Counted from the stretch's first letter, positions 13,690 through 26,254 are shown. The stretch is 64,000 nt of DNA from Lotus japonicus (GCF_012489685.1 NC_080045.1:6391001-6455000); one strand, 5' to 3'. A program made the numbers and translations. Notes: generated by a model from the sequence alone, not told the origin.

Positions 13690-15832
13690 GGTTAAATATG
13701 TTCGAGTCCCTGAACTATAGCGAGAAATCGGTATACGATCCTTAATAAAAAATTTGTTGGTTTCTATCCTTAAACTTATTTAACCAGTTGAGGTGGTTTC
13801 ATGGCACAGGTAAGTGTTGACATGTCAGTTTTATTTTTTTATTACACGTGAAATATACAAGAGGGACTAACACAAAAAAATTTCCTTCCTCTTGTAAAAA
13901 AAACCAAAAAATTAAAATTTCATCCTAACCTATCATCTTCATCTTCACCATTTCTCATGTTTTTTTTCCATAAAATCAAACCATAAATCCCAAAACATAA
14001 ACTAAAACCCAGAAAATCAAGCCTCCTTCTCAATGACAGCCTTGGCCAAGACTACCATAGCCCCACAAATTGAACTCATTCTCAAAGTAAACATCGAAAA
14101 ATCACAAAAAAAATAGCAACCCCACCAATAGCTACAACACTCAAATATCACCATTTCATCACTGCCAAAAAAATTAAAAAAATACCACCCTCATCTTGAA
14201 CAAGTATAATACCCTTCAAATGATGGAACACTAAAAAACGCTGGGCTTGAAGAATGGTTCTAGAACACAAGAAATAATTCTCATCAACACACAAGTAGAA
14301 GAAGAAGAAGAAATTACAATCTCCACCAAATACCCATCAACACACAAAAAACCTAGCAAAAAAACAAAGAGGGAGAGATGACGGAACCAACCAAAGCTCA
14401 CAGCGATGAAAAAAGTGGCGATTCTTGTGACGGCTCGGTGCCTCGATCTGGCTCGGAAGAAACCAACACATAAGCGTGCGACAGAGATGGAGCCTCTGTC
14501 GACGGCGAGTCTAAATCTGCGGTCATCGGAGACCATCACATCACGACCACCAATGGAGCTTCACATTTATCGTCGCGCCTTAGGGATGGTAATGGGTCTC
14601 GGACCCGTTAGGTACCCCGCTAAAAATACCCATAATGGGTAGGGAAAAAACTCGCTAGATGGGTATGGAGTTGGGTATGGATAATTACCCGCAAAAAATA
14701 TTAGGTACGGGAGCGAGTATGGGTACTATAGTACTCAATCCGCCCCATACCCGCACACACTTTATTAATTATTTTTATTCTATATAAACACACTTGGTAT
14801 ATATATATATATATATCAACAAACTTAACTAAAGTTATAACTTTCTAAATTACTCTTTTAAAAATGAATGATTTTACTTATTAAATATTTGGATAGTCTT
14901 TTGTATTTTTAATTAATAATATAATAGTAGTTATATTATTTTCTTTTGGAGAATGTAAATTGTATTTTCGTTAACTGAATTATTGCGGGTATGAGTACGG
15001 GCATATAGGTACCCAGAGGGTACGATGACGTACATTCAAATTTCTACCCACGTGGGTATGGGGACGAGTACGGGTATCTTTTGAAAACGCGGGTACGGCG
15101 ATGAGTACCCTACCCAAACTCTACCTATTGCCATTCCTACCGCGCCTTGACTTATCAACGTTCCAGCCACCATCAAAACTCCACAAGCAGAGCTTCGACC
15201 TCCTTGTTTACTCTCTCTTGTTCACTCTTCAGATCTGAAAGGAAGGGAACCATAAATGAAGATCTCATCCATCTCGTTCACCTGTGCTCCGATCTACTTC
15301 GATTTGCTCCGATCTACGCATCCACTTTCTCTTTGGTCACGATTCTTCCTCTTCTCTTGATGTTGCTTCCATCTTCGTTCTTCTTCGCTCTCAATCTCTC
15401 TTTTTGGTTTTTGTAAGCTCCACCCTCTAGACCCATTTTGGAGATTTTGTGGGTTTTTCAAAGTTTGGGGTTTTGTAGGTTGTGTTTTGTGTTCTGGGTT
15501 TTGGTAGTTGTGAGGTTTGATGTTGGATATCTGGATTTTGGAGGTCGATGGTGAAGATGAAAATGAAGTGATGATGAAGATGGAAGATTTTTTTGGTCAC
15601 AGAAGATAGAAGTTTTAATTTACAGATTAGGTTTTTAAAAACAATATTGGACTTTAATTAATAATTTTAATTTATTTAATTATTAATTAACGACGTGGAA
15701 ATAAATGACATGTCAGCACTTACAAATGCCAACAGATAAATGGATGGAACCCAACCGATTTTCTAAGTTTCAGGATGGAAACCAACCCTAAATCCTGACT
15801 ATAGTTCAGGGACCCCCGAACATATTTAACCC
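13690..15832. mobile_element. Long-TIR Mutator-type non-autonomous element
   Basis: The left end (GGTTAAATATGTTCG, then TCCCTGAACTATAG) is mirrored by the right end, which on the other strand reads GGGTTAAATATGTTCG and then TCCCTGAACTATAG. The inverted repeats extend imperfectly for roughly 130-140 bp (to about 13835 and from about 15695). Both inner edges carry a GACATGTCAG motif. No transposase is present. The arrangement matches legume long-TIR MULE-like elements. A clear 9-bp duplication was not found: the flanks are taaattcta at left and caatcattt at right. A second, smaller element is nested inside. Confidence 0.6.
14582..15140. mobile_element. hAT-type MITE nested in the Mutator-type element
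   Basis: The left end AGGGATGGTAATGGGT and the right end CCTATTGCCATTCCTAC are inverted relatives. They are flanked by an exact 8-bp direct repeat CGCGCCTT (14574-14581 and 15141-15148), as expected of hAT insertions. If the first base is placed one position left, the duplication is 7 of 8. The interior is rich in GGGTA/TACCC sub-repeats and has a (TA)n tract near 14800. It is non-coding. Confidence 0.7.
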
Positions 15833-15942
15833 AATCATTTTTATACAAATCGCCAAGAATAAAATTTCAAATTAAATATTTAAAGAGCTTAATTATTTAT
15901 GACGTGTTGGTATCATTTTGAGTTTAATCAAACTAATCTCTC

Positions 15943-16065
15943 ATCGTTCCCGTAGGATAGCTCAAGTGGTAGGAGCTGGGGGATATTTGGGTTGGGTAGG
16001 GAGAGGTCTCAGGATCGATTCCTCGCGGATGCAATTTATCTTTCCAATGTAAAAAAAAAAAAAAA
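15943..16065 (+). mobile_element. tRNA-derived SINE
   Basis: The stretch TAGCTCAAGTGGTAGGAGC is a Pol III A box, GGATCGATTCC is a B box about 45 bp further on, and the element ends in a run of 15 A residues. A direct repeat AAACTAATCT precedes the body (about 15930-15939) and follows the A tract (16063-16072), marking LINE-mediated insertion. The body cannot fold into a complete tRNA, so it is called a SINE and not a tRNA gene. Confidence 0.8.
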
Positions 16066-16490
16066 CTAATCTTCCACTAAAAAATCACTGAATATATGAT
16101 AGCATTTTCTTTTGTTCTCTTCTCATAAATGATTGAAATCATCACAACCATCCATAATAATGGTTTTTGAATGTTTTTTTTTTTAAAATCTTAAAAAGAA
16201 AAAAGCTACCTTCTTAAAAACGATGTGCATGTGTAATTTTCAACTAAAAGTGAACTAACACCTAAAGGGGTTGATAATTAGTCACTAACCAATTATAAGA
16301 TTTCACTATCTTTTAGCCAAGTGATGCACCACTACTTTACCCTCACGAAGAGTATGATATAACGACACAATCATATCATTCTGCAAGAAACTATAAATTG
16401 GATTTATGATGGAAACATACTAATGATACTTTGGGAAGTTTTGTTGAAGGAGTGAGAGAACAAAAATATAATTTATATTAGCCACACATG
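16066..16490. other. Intergenic, nothing recognised
   Basis: AT-rich sequence without a supported gene or repeat boundary. Confidence 0.5.
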
Positions 16491-16559
16491 ACGAAACCCA
16501 AACTCAGGGGCGTATCTAAGGAGGGGCTGGTAGAGGCCACGACCCCAAGAATTTTGAAA

Positions 16560-16830
16560 TCATCGCTATTGCCTACTAGGTAACATTCACCACCACTGTC
16601 ACTCTACCACCTTCGCCCTCCAAAAGTGCCACGACTACCACCCTCCATCACCGCCACAACCACTAGCATCCTCAGCCACCACCACCACAACCACTATCGT
16701 CATCAACACTAGATAATGTTCATCTCCATCACCAACGCCACTAGGTAACATTCACCACGACCATTTTCACCACTGTCACAACCACCTGCATCCTTCACCA
16801 CCACTACCGAGTAATATCCAACTCCACCAT
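16560..16830. repeat. Imperfect CAC/ACC triplet-rich tract
   Basis: Degenerate CCACCA/CACCAC repeats extend for about 270 bp. A longer unit containing TAGGTAACATTCACCAC appears twice (near 16578 and 16743), so local duplication has occurred. No coding frame is convincing. Confidence 0.6.
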
Positions 16831-16939
16831 CACTACTTATACTTTTATCTAATTAATTGTATTTATTATTGTTACAAAATCAGTGCATGTAACTTAATGT
16901 ATTGTTTCAAAAATAAAAACTTAATGTATGTGGAAAACA

Positions 16940-17450
16940 ATAGGTAGGGACTATTGTCGAGGAGACGTTTCCGCCGATCACCCTCTAGGCGACCAAACCG
17001 TTTGCACGTGTGATCAAGCAAAGCACACTCCATGTACCCGACCTGCCAAACCCTCCGAAGGCTAAAGATCCAAATCACTTCACCTATATATTCTGTCACT
17101 GACTCTACGACCTAAACAAAGGGGATAAATGTGGAGCTCAAAGCTTAGTCTCCACTCCCCACTAACGAGGAACCTTTGACCCTTGGATCTCTGCAGACAG
17201 CCAAAGGTGCAGGGAATTCCAACGCTCGACATTTGCTCGGACCTAGGCACTCATTGCACCCCTCTAAACCTCCCCTAACCTACGGGCAGATACAAAATGC
17301 CAACACAATTGAATCAAGTGTGCACTTTTTTCTCCAAAACCTTAGAGATTTCTCAAAGCTTCTCAGCCACTAACTTAAGCCTCAAAGTCATTGTAGGGAC
17401 CCCTCCTGAACTGGGCATCAGAAGTCAGTGTCAACATAATCCCCCATCTC
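16940..17450. repeat. Unassigned G+C-richer block, possibly an old LTR fragment
   Basis: This block differs in base composition from its AT-rich surroundings and resembles retroelement LTR sequence in texture. Neither ends nor coding sequence can be fixed. The call is an inference from composition only. Confidence 0.25.
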
Positions 17451-17531
17451 ACACTGGACCAAGCTCATTCTAATAAGAGTTTCGTCGTTTTCTTCTCAAT
17501 CAACACCTCTTTGATGAATTAACCGCCTTAG

Positions 17532-17875
17532 AGCATCTTCAATGCTAGTTCTTAGTTCTTATCACTATTCATATGGGCTCGTACTGTCACATGTGCTTAA
17601 GCAACTCTTTGCAGGTTTTGCTCCAACCATGAATTCTTAGTTTTTAGTACCCTTAGTACTGTTCATCCAGTCTCACAATACCATTATATTAATATTTTTT
17701 ATTTTCATATAATTTTGATTAAAATTTAAATGCTAATTCAATACTTAAATTAAATGAATGAGAGATAAAAAATTAATTTTTTATGCTAAGAACTCAAAAA
17801 GTAAAACTTATTATATAAGAACCTAGTTCTTATTTTTAAGAATAAAGAACTCTACGTCATCCTCTCCAGTGGTTA
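17532..17875. repeat. Candidate MITE
   Basis: It begins GAGCATCTTCAATG, the form seen at the ends of many plant MITEs (GAGCATCTCCAATG). It ends near ATCCTCTCCAGTGG, whose complement is related. AGTTCTTA motifs recur in both halves. The interior is AT-rich and non-coding. Exact ends and target duplication are uncertain. Confidence 0.35.
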
Positions 17876-20004
17876 AAAAATCATTTTTTAGTTCTTATCT
17901 ATTAGTTATCCATACTATTAAATTTTTAAAAAGTAATTATGACTTTAACACTCATTTTTAAAAGTAAAAAATCAGCATTTGAGTACTGAAGTATTTTCCA
18001 GTTGGGTAGGAAATTTTATACGCTGATGGCACAGAATAGCTAACTATTGGCTCCTTTGTGATTTGTGGTGGCTTCCTTTTTTTGGTCAAAGTGGTGGCTT
18101 CCTTTGAATATGACCTGTTGTTGCGTGGGAATTTCATTACGCGACATGTGGGGGGCTCCAAACACGTTTCGGCCGCTTAATGCTAGGCCCACTGCGCTGG
18201 AATATTTGAGAATGGGAACGCATGGGCTTCTTCGTCTTCATTTATAACTCTCAAATCGAAACAACTCTCATTCCCCACCTTAATAATTAGAGCTGTCAAT
18301 TCATAACAAAAAAGCTTAAAAAAAAATATAGATCACGAAATTTGACCGAAAGAAAAGTGGAGGAGAGATACACTTGCATCAAATTTTTTTACATTAAAAA
18401 GATAAATTGCATCATTCAATAATTGATCTTTGAGGCCGTTTGGATACCATAAATAAGCTCTTATTACAGCTTTTTCACTAGAAAAAAGCTAGAGCTTATT
18501 AAAAAGTGGTGTTTGGATAATTTATTTTAACTTATTAAAAAGCTTCTTAAAGATCTTTTTGAAAAGCTGGGTCCTGGAGCTTATTTTTTCTGCTTTTTCG
18601 GGAAGCTGTTACCTAAAACTTTATTGACAAAATTACCCTTAGCAAAATATCAGAATGACAAGCCTTGTCCTACATTTCAATTCTCTCCATCTGAAACAAT
18701 AAACCCTAGCACACAAATGGTTCCCCACTGAATCTCGTCGCCGCCGCCGTCACGGCCTCCGCCGCCGTCACGATCGACGTTCTTTGGATTCAACTCATCG
18801 ACATTCTCATTCGAATTGAATCAGTTCATCAAAACCCAATCATGCAGTTCATTTTCTCTCTATTTCTCCTACCAAGGTGCGTCTTCGTCTGTTTCGAATT
18901 CATCAAATTGCGACTCTATTTTCATTATCTTGAATTCATCAAATTGGGATTTATATGTTATAATCTGATTAGGGTTTGATAATTGATCCTGCTTATGTTA
19001 TCAATTTTGAGAGATTCACTTTCTGTTGGTGGTTCTGTTCTTTGCCAATTTCGAATTCATCTGGTTGCGTTCTGATTTTTGTGATTTTCATTTTGTGTGA
19101 ATTTGTTCCCCAAATTTCCAGTTCAACATTGTGATTGAAATTGAAATCACCACACTGAAATTTCCAGTTTATAATTACATGGATCTGTATGTGTCTTATG
19201 TAGTTTTGTTAGATTTTATTTCTTATTTCTTTGTTCTGTTTCCCTGTAGTAGATTTGTTATGATTAACTTATGGCTAGTGATCATGGTGCTATATATATG
19301 CTTTGAGACTTTGTTAATGTCATCTTCTGATCATTTTAAGCTTAGTGGTTAACAAGTGATAAGACTACGTGTGATGACTGTTTAACTTTGAGGAACAATG
19401 ATATGGTAAACACTAATCAAAGTGTGACAATTTGAAGATTTTAACACTATAAAGACCAACAAAACAAAATTGAAGCAAAGGATTAAAGCTAAAGAAAATT
19501 GAATTGGGTGATTCTTTCAAAGTTGAATGCTTCATTGCATGGTGGAACTATAATTTGCAGAACTTGACAACACCCCATTTTGATTTTCTACTTTAATTTG
19601 CAGAGCTTGAAACAAAGAGAATTTTGCTTGACATTTTTAAGGAAAAGCAGAAGAAAAGTGCTGAAGCTTCTACAATACCAAGTTTCTACAAGAAGGTATG
19701 TGAAAGCATTGCTTGTTCACACTCACTCTGGTATGTTACACCCACTTATCAATGGTAGGTTTGATTTTTAGCTTCTTTTGCTTCTAGGTTTGATTCTGTT
19801 TTCTACTTTTTTTTTCTTTTTTCTTTTTTCTCAATTATCAATGGCATCATCATCTATGTACTGTGTTCTCTGGTAGCATTTCATTTCATGGACAAGTTGA
19901 AACGGTTGCTGTTTAAGAAAGATAGTTAGTTAACTTGCAATATTAATTGAATTGAATGATGTGCTTACCATTCACTTATATACTGTTTCTTAAAGCTTGT
20001 TGAA

Positions 20005-20974
20005 ATGTCTCAAGTTCATGTGAAACGAAAGAGAGCAGATTGGAGTGATAAGAATCTTGGAATTTTTTTGAAAGTGTGCGTTGAAGAGGTACGTGCTGGG
20101 AATAGACCTCACACTCACTTTACAAGAACTGGATGGGCAAATATACAAGCCAAGTTCAACAATGCCACAAAGTTAGCATATGATTATAAAAAATTTAAAA
20201 ATAAGTGGGATCATTTGAAAGTAGATTGGGCATTATGGACAAAGCTTAATGCAATAGAATCAGGTCTTGGTTGGGATGCAACTAAGAGAACAGTAGCTGC
20301 TAGTGATGAATGGTGGGAGGCCAAAATCAAGGTATGTGTGATGACTGTTTATTTCAGCTATTGTATTTGCATGATCTGCTCTACAATTCTTGAGTTTTGC
20401 AAGTGTTAATCCTTGTTTTTCTTTTTCACAGGAGAGTCCTGAGGTTGGAAAGTTTAGAGATGAAGGTCTGAAATTTTTTCCTGAGATGGAAATTTTATTC
20501 AAGGGTGTAGTTGCTACTGGTCTTGCAGCATATGCTCCATCTGAAGATTCAAGAGACTCTCACGGTCAAAGCATTGGAGTGGAAGAGTCATTTGATGCTG
20601 ATATTGATGAGGCCGAAACAGAAGAGCATGGGATTGAGGTAGAAATGACAGCGCAACCATCATCTTCAAGGGGAAATGGACAAAGGAAGAGAGGTAGAGA
20701 GGGTGAGAAGAAAGTTGGGGCTGCGGCTAACCTCTCTAGTCAATTGGAACGTGTTATTAATAGCTTTGAGTCAAGTGATCCTGGATCTAAAAATGATCCT
20801 GCTAACATCAATGCATGTGTAGAGAGGCTAAAGAATCTACCAGGGCTCACTCGTGGGAGTGATTTATTTTACACGGGCATTAGTCTTATGGACAAAAGGG
20901 AGAATAGGCTTATCTTTCTTTCCTTAGAGGAGCCTACACTGCAGCTTGGATGGATTAAGTCTAAACACAAATAG
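20005..20974 (+). CDS. Harbinger ORF1: MYB/SANT-like DNA-binding protein
   Basis: Two exons (20005-20331 and 20432-20974) join in phase across a GT/AG intron, giving 289 residues. Residues about 8-110 form a Myb_DNA-bind_3 (SANT-like) domain with the spaced tryptophans WSDKNLGIFLKVC, GWANI, KWDHLKVDWALW and DEWWEAKIK. The middle is acidic (about 145-185) and followed by a basic KRGREGEKK stretch, a possible nuclear signal. In PIF/Harbinger elements this protein helps the transposase reach the nucleus and bind the ends. The gene lies just upstream of the transposase in the same direction. Host genes for L10-interacting MYB proteins are related, but the flanking TIRs place this copy in the transposon. 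No break was seen. Confidence 0.85.
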
Positions 20975-21056
20975 GCTTATCTTTCTTTCATGATATTTTA
21001 GTTTTGCTTTCCACTTTTATTGGTTTGATATAATTTTAACAATGAAATCTCACAGG

Positions 21057-22307
21057 ATGTCTTCATCAGAGTTAGAGGAGAAGAAAAAGGTTGTGTACGC
21101 ACTTGTATGTGAAGTTGTGAATTACTTCACGAGTAATGTTGTCAAAAGTCCACGTAGAGATTCAGATCAAACAGGTTATCGTTGGGTTTCTGAAATTCTA
21201 AATGGTCATCCGATTCGTTGTTACCAAATGTTTAGAATGAAGAAACATGTCTTCTTCCATTTATGTGATGTGTTGCAAAACAAGTATAACTTGAGGCCAA
21301 CTCGCAATGTGGGAATTTATGAGCAGGTTGCTTTTTTTTATACATGGTGGGTCAACCAGCTTCTGTTCGCAATTTAGAGGAGAGATTCCAACATTCTGGA
21401 GAAACAATATCTAGACAGTTTCATAGCGTCCTAAATGCTGTTTGTGGACTTGCAAGAGACATAATTAAACCTATTGACTCATCATTTAGTGATGTTCCTG
21501 ATGAGATTAAGAATGATGTCAGATATTACCCTTATTTTAAAGATTGCATTGGTGCAATAGATGGTACTCACATAAGAGTTTGTGTTCCTCCTCAACTCCA
21601 GGCAACTTATATTGGTAGGAAAGGTTACACTACCACTAATGTCATGGCTGCTTGTGATTTCAACATGTGTTTCACCTTTGTCTGGGCTGGGTGGGAGGGT
21701 TCTGCACATGATGCTAAGATTTTTATGGAGGCTCTGCGTAGACCATCATTGCATTTTCCCCATCCTCCTCATGGTACGTAATATTTAAAACTTATAATTA
21801 TATAATATTGTTACACTTATGTATTAACATGCGATAATATTTTATTGTTTAGGTAAATATTATCTTGTTGATGCGGGATACCCTACTTTTATGGGTTTTC
21901 TAGGGCCATACAAAAAAAATAGGTATCATCTTCCGCAATTCAGAAATGGACCTAGAATAACAGGGAGAGTTGAGGTGTTCAATTATTATCATTCTAGTCT
22001 TCGCAATGTGATTGAACGATCATTTGGTTGTTGCAAAGCAAAATGGAAGATACTAGGTAGTATGCCTTCTTATGATTTGAAGACACAAAACAAAATCATT
22101 ACGGCTTGTATGGCTTTGCATAACTTTATTAGAAGAAATGATAGAAGTGATGAAGAATTTGATGCAAATTATGAAAATGAAGATGGAGGAGGAGAAAATG
22201 AAGCTGGCCCAAGTACTGTTACATGGGAGGAACCTGATTTTCAAAGTTCCTTGCAAATGGAGCAAATTAGGGAACACATCAAAAATATGTTTCCAACACG
22301 AGTTTAG
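21057..22307 (+). pseudogene. Harbinger ORF2: DDE transposase with one frameshift
   Basis: This is a HARBI1/DDE_Tnp_4 transposase. The N-terminal part (21057 to about 21340, from MSSSELEEKK) carries the helix-turn-helix region. The catalytic part follows in another frame (about 21341-21773), then a GT/AG intron (21774-21852) and exon 21853-22307. The catalytic triad is visible: Asp in CIGAIDGTHI (21560), Asp in WEGSAHDAKIF and Glu in RNVIERSFG, with YYLVDAGYP between the last two. The reading frame is lost in a run of eight T at 21332-21339. It is otherwise well conserved, so the break is recent or could be a sequencing error in a homopolymer. The acidic tail ends in a normal stop. Confidence 0.85.
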
Positions 22308-22918
22308 CTTTTTTCCTAGTTATCTATGATACTTTAGTAGATATGTCTTTTTATTTGTAAGGTGGTATGATTATATTCAAGACTACGAATTATGATTTGT
22401 ATTAACTATTTGATACTTGATATGGTTTGACGTTATTGTTAGAGCATTGTTAACATTATGATATTATGACATTTTTTTTTTAGTAGAGATGCTTAGTGTA
22501 CACACACATTTAATTTTTTGAAAATTTCTAACACAAATAAATAAAACATTTCAATGTTATTTTAAAAAAACATTGTTCAAATATTTTTTGCCAAAAATAT
22601 TTCATTAAAAGCTACAAATATAATATTTATTTATAAAATAACTTAAATAATTTTACTAATAAATAGTTTAATGATAAATTTTTTAGTATTTAAATATTTG
22701 AATCTATTAATATTAAAATCATGACCTTTTTCGTAATTTTATAAAATAAAAGTGCTTATACAAATGTATCCAAACGCCACTTTCTACTTGAATAAGCACT
22801 TATGTATGTGTGCATCCAAACGCTAAATAGCTTATTTAAGAGGAGCTTTTTCATTTAGAGCTTCTACAAAAAGCTCTTTTTTCTATAAGAGCTTATAAAG
22901 AAGCTCATCCAAACTGCC

Positions 22919-23305
22919 TCTTTGAACCTTTCTAACCCAACTCATATGTTTACTAATTTTTATGACTTGAACTATTATTCAACGACCTTTACAACTTTAC
23001 GACACTTTTAGATTAAGAGAAATTCAATAATATATTATATTTGTCTTTGTAGTGGGAGCGGTTGGTCAAAAAGTCGAACATATATTTAACTTTCATTTCT
23101 TTGAGCAAACATACTTTATTCGGTGATGTTTTTTTAAAGATTATTTGGTTGTTAATAGTTTCAACTTGCAAATCTAGCTAACAGTGCCGTATTTAGGGAA
23201 AGTCTTGAACCCCGGGCACATCCAACAATGACAAAAAAACCTATTAGGAGAAAACGAACCGCACTCCATTTTTGAGAAAACGAACTACCTGACCATCAAG
23301 AAATA
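22919..23305. other. Spacer between Harbinger element and gypsy LTR
   Basis: AT-rich sequence without a gene. No repeat boundary was recognised. Confidence 0.45.
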
Positions 23306-23898
23306 TGTAAGACCCTATTTTATGAATAATATTAGTTATCTTGAATAAATAATAAGTGTAAAATTTTAGGTTGTGTTTGGATGGAGGATTTGAGAAATCT
23401 AAGGGATTTTAAATGCTAGGGAATTCAATTGATGAATTCCCTTGATTTTCAAATTCCCTTGTTTGGATAAGGTGATGCAATTCCCTCAATTGTAAAATTA
23501 TTTGTTTGGATAATGTAATGGAATTTCCTTTATCTTATTTTTTTAATCTAATTAATATTATTTGAATAATTATAATAAAAAAACTTAACTTAAAATCAGC
23601 CCATAATTTTATAATTTGCCCAAACCCCCTGAATTGACTCAAAAATCTGAAATTAGTTGGATCACAACAGTGGCATAATGAAAAGTTGGAAACACTGTGT
23701 TTTTAACAAGTGCGAACATCAATCCAAACAAACATTCATCGAGATATCACATTTTCTATTATTTAAATTTCAAACTGTGTTTATAACAAGTGCTAACATC
23801 AATCCAAATGAAAAATAAATAAAACAAAGTCTCAACAGTGGCATAATGAAAAGTTGGAAACACTACAAATGAGTCCATAAACTATAGCAAATCATGAA

Positions 23899-24545
23899 TC
23901 AGTGCATAAAAGCTAAGATGTAATCTTTCTTTCTCTCCATGGGAAGAGCTTTCAAAATCTCCAACTTATTTGGATTTTCTGAAAGCCAATCCACTGCTTT
24001 TAGCCATTGAGTGCCATTAAGGTCCGGAATGTTCTTTAGCTCATCCATCACATCATGAACCACTTCTTGGACATTTTTCACCCCTTTTCTAGTTGCTTGC
24101 ACAAATTCACTCAATGACTCAGCCACTTTATTCATTGAAGTAATTATCCCATTCTTCTCTCCACTTTTTCCCTTTTTGAATTCCATTGGTTGTTTGCTTT
24201 TCCTTGTTGTAGAGCTTTGTTCATCAGCATCAATATCCACAATATTAGCTCCATCCTCATTTGCTTCTTTGCTCATGATGTCATCTGCATCCAAGGATGT
24301 CTCCGCTCCAATTCCTGTTGCTCTATCTTTAGCACACAAGTCTACAATGTCATCCCAATTAGCAATCACCTTAAATTGAAACCTCTTAGCGTCATTATGT
24401 GACTACAAAGAAAATAGGCAGCATATTAATACTAACACAAACACTAATTTAATTAAATAGTAATAACATTAAAAATGATTACCTTGACATACTCATTCCA
24501 TGCATCTTCATTTGTAACAGAAATCATATGTTATTTGCTCCTGCA
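23899..24545 (-). CDS. Harbinger ORF1-type protein, truncated MYB/SANT-like
   Basis: The main exon (23899 to about 24402) reads SHNDAKRFQFKVIANWDDIVDLC and then a long hydrophilic region ending LPMERKKDYILAFMH. An upstream short exon near 24483-24530 (MISVTNEDAWNEYVK, with a GT donor) joins it across an intron with a TTTGTAG acceptor near 24403. WNEYVK followed by W(D)DIVDLCAKDRATG is typical of PIF ORF1 and plant MYB/SANT-like proteins, but most of the usual N-terminal SANT domain is absent. Upstream, the stretch MDLRVIDTSVLLRKRKRNEE (ending at about 24620) opens another frame that stops early. The protein probably no longer binds DNA normally. Confidence 0.55.
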
Positions 24546-24641
24546 ATTTTGCCTCTTCTTCTTCATTTCTTTTACGTTTTCGTAAAAGAACTGAAGTGTC
24601 AATTACTCTAAGATCCATTTGTTAACTAAAAAAAACATATA

Positions 24642-26254
24642 GGCTTAATCCTCAAATTGGTCCCTGTCTTTGAGTCGCCGTCTGATCTAAGTCCCTCATC
24701 GGAAAAATTTGTGCAAAAGGTCCTCATTATTGCAAAACGTATGGAGCGAGTCCTCGCCGGAGCTCCGGCGAGTGATTAAATGGCACGCTGACTGGATTAA
24801 TGAAGTTGACGTGGAATTAAAAAAATAAAATAAAATAAAAAATAAATTACACATAAGAAATTTTAATTTAATTAATAAAAATAAAATCAATTAACAAAAT
24901 TAACCCTAATTTAATTTTAAAAAAAAATTCCTCCCAAATTAATCCAATTTCCCCAAAATTAACCTCAATTCTAAATCACCGATTCAGAATCTTGATCCCA
25001 TTATCTCATAATCAACTACATTCATCTCATTATCTCATCATCTTTATCCCATCATCTTTATTACATTCAAAATCTTGAAATAAACTCATGTGGGGTGGCA
25101 ACACAGGTACAGTACTAAGACAATAAAAAGAAGAAAGAAAGCATAGAAGACAGAGAGTTACAAAACAAAGAAACAAACAACCACAATTCAAAGGCTGGAA
25201 CGAACACAGCATCAGCACCCCTTGGAACCTCCCACCGAGCTCAAAACACATACACGAAGCACTGTTAATTTAATAAAGAGAAAAAATGGTATGAACAAAA
25301 CCCAGAATCTTCACAATAACAAACCCAAAAGAAAGCAAATCCACAACCTTGTAGGGAGGGATCTGCATAGCCATGGAAACCAGCGTTACCATCATCGTCT
25401 TCCCTGGATCTGTGCGCCACCGCCGCCTCCTCTTTGCGGTGTCGTCATTCATCCTCACCTTCATGAGGATCAAGAGCTGCAACCTCTCTTTTCCCTCTCT
25501 CGGGAGTGGAACCTGAAGCTCCTGCAATACCGTCTCGCGTCCTGGTCCGTTGCAGAATTTCTCCTCTTCCCTTCACAACGTTGAGCTTTTTCAGAGCGTC
25601 AAAAGCGAGCTTTTGGGTCCCTTTCATCTTTATCTAAGTCGCAGATCTGGAAGGGCAAGGCTCTTGGATGGAAGCCCAGGGTTTGGTTCACCCTTTCATC
25701 ACCCCCAAATTGAATCGAGTCTTCCTCTGTTGATTTCGACCTTGAGAAAGCGGTTAGGATTCGATTGAAACTGAGTTCGATTGTTGTTGTTGTTGGGTTA
25801 GATTGTATGTCCATGAGGAAGTTGAGATGAGAGGATCTGAATGAGGGGCTTCTGGAAAATTTCTGGAAATGAGTTTCTGGAGTGAGAACGTTCCAGATTA
25901 CTAGATTAGGGATTTTTTATCTGGGAAAAAAAGTTGTTGTTTTTAATTATAGTTAATGAGTTTTTGTTTTTTTAGCTTTAATAAATTTATGGTGAAATTG
26001 GGTTTTTAAATTAATTTTGGGCTTTTAAATTAATTTATTTTCCTGATGTGTAATTTTTATTTTTATTTTAAAATCCATGTCAGCACACTTAGCCCAGTCA
26101 GCGTGCCATTTCATCCCTCGCCGGAGCTCCGGTCTCCGGCGAGGACTTGCTCCATACGTTTTGCAATGATGAGGACCTTTTGCACAAATTTTTCCGGTGA
26201 GGGACTTAGATCACACGGCGACTCAAAGACAAGGACCAATTTGAGGATTAAGCC
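24642..26254. mobile_element. Long-TIR Mutator-type element with perfect 9-bp target duplication
   Basis: Inverted repeats of about 190 bp begin GGCTTAATCCTCAAATTGG at both ends, with few differences. Both ends contain TTTGAGTCGCCGT, GCAAAACGTATGGAGC, TCGCCGGAG and GGCACGCTGACTGG. The 9-bp sequence AAACATATA directly abuts both ends (24633-24641 and 26255-26263), the Mutator signature. The interior (about 24840-26055) has several overlapping open frames but no transposase. It looks like unrelated captured sequence, with possible leader and intron motifs on the minus strand, and its source is not recognised. It is nested inside the Harbinger element. Confidence 0.85.

Larger units (their letters stand above)
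18434..22918 (+). mobile_element. PIF/Harbinger DNA transposon, nearly complete
   Basis: The ends are inverted: left GGCCGTTTGGAT, and right (other strand) GGCAGTTTGGAT, followed by similar AAGCTCTTAT and AAGCT-rich subterminal sequence on both sides. The flanking direct repeat is TCTTTGA (18427-18433 and 22919-22925). Alternatively the element is two bases longer at each end (GAGGC...GCCTC) with a 3-bp TTT duplication, nearer the family rule. Inside are a MYB/SANT-like ORF1 and a DDE transposase ORF2 in the same orientation, preceded by about 1.5 kb of leader. ORF2 has a single frameshift, so this copy is probably not autonomous today. Confidence 0.85.

Noticed and set aside
14231..14642. 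Small frames inside the first Mutator-type element
   Set aside because: Overlapping on both strands, no domain, within non-autonomous element sequence.
15950..16030. tRNA gene
   Set aside because: A and B boxes are present, but there is no acceptor stem or anticodon arm, and an A tail plus target duplication follow, so it is a SINE.
24176..24402. Plus-strand frames over the Harbinger ORF1 remnant
   Set aside because: They are the complement of a recognised coding exon.
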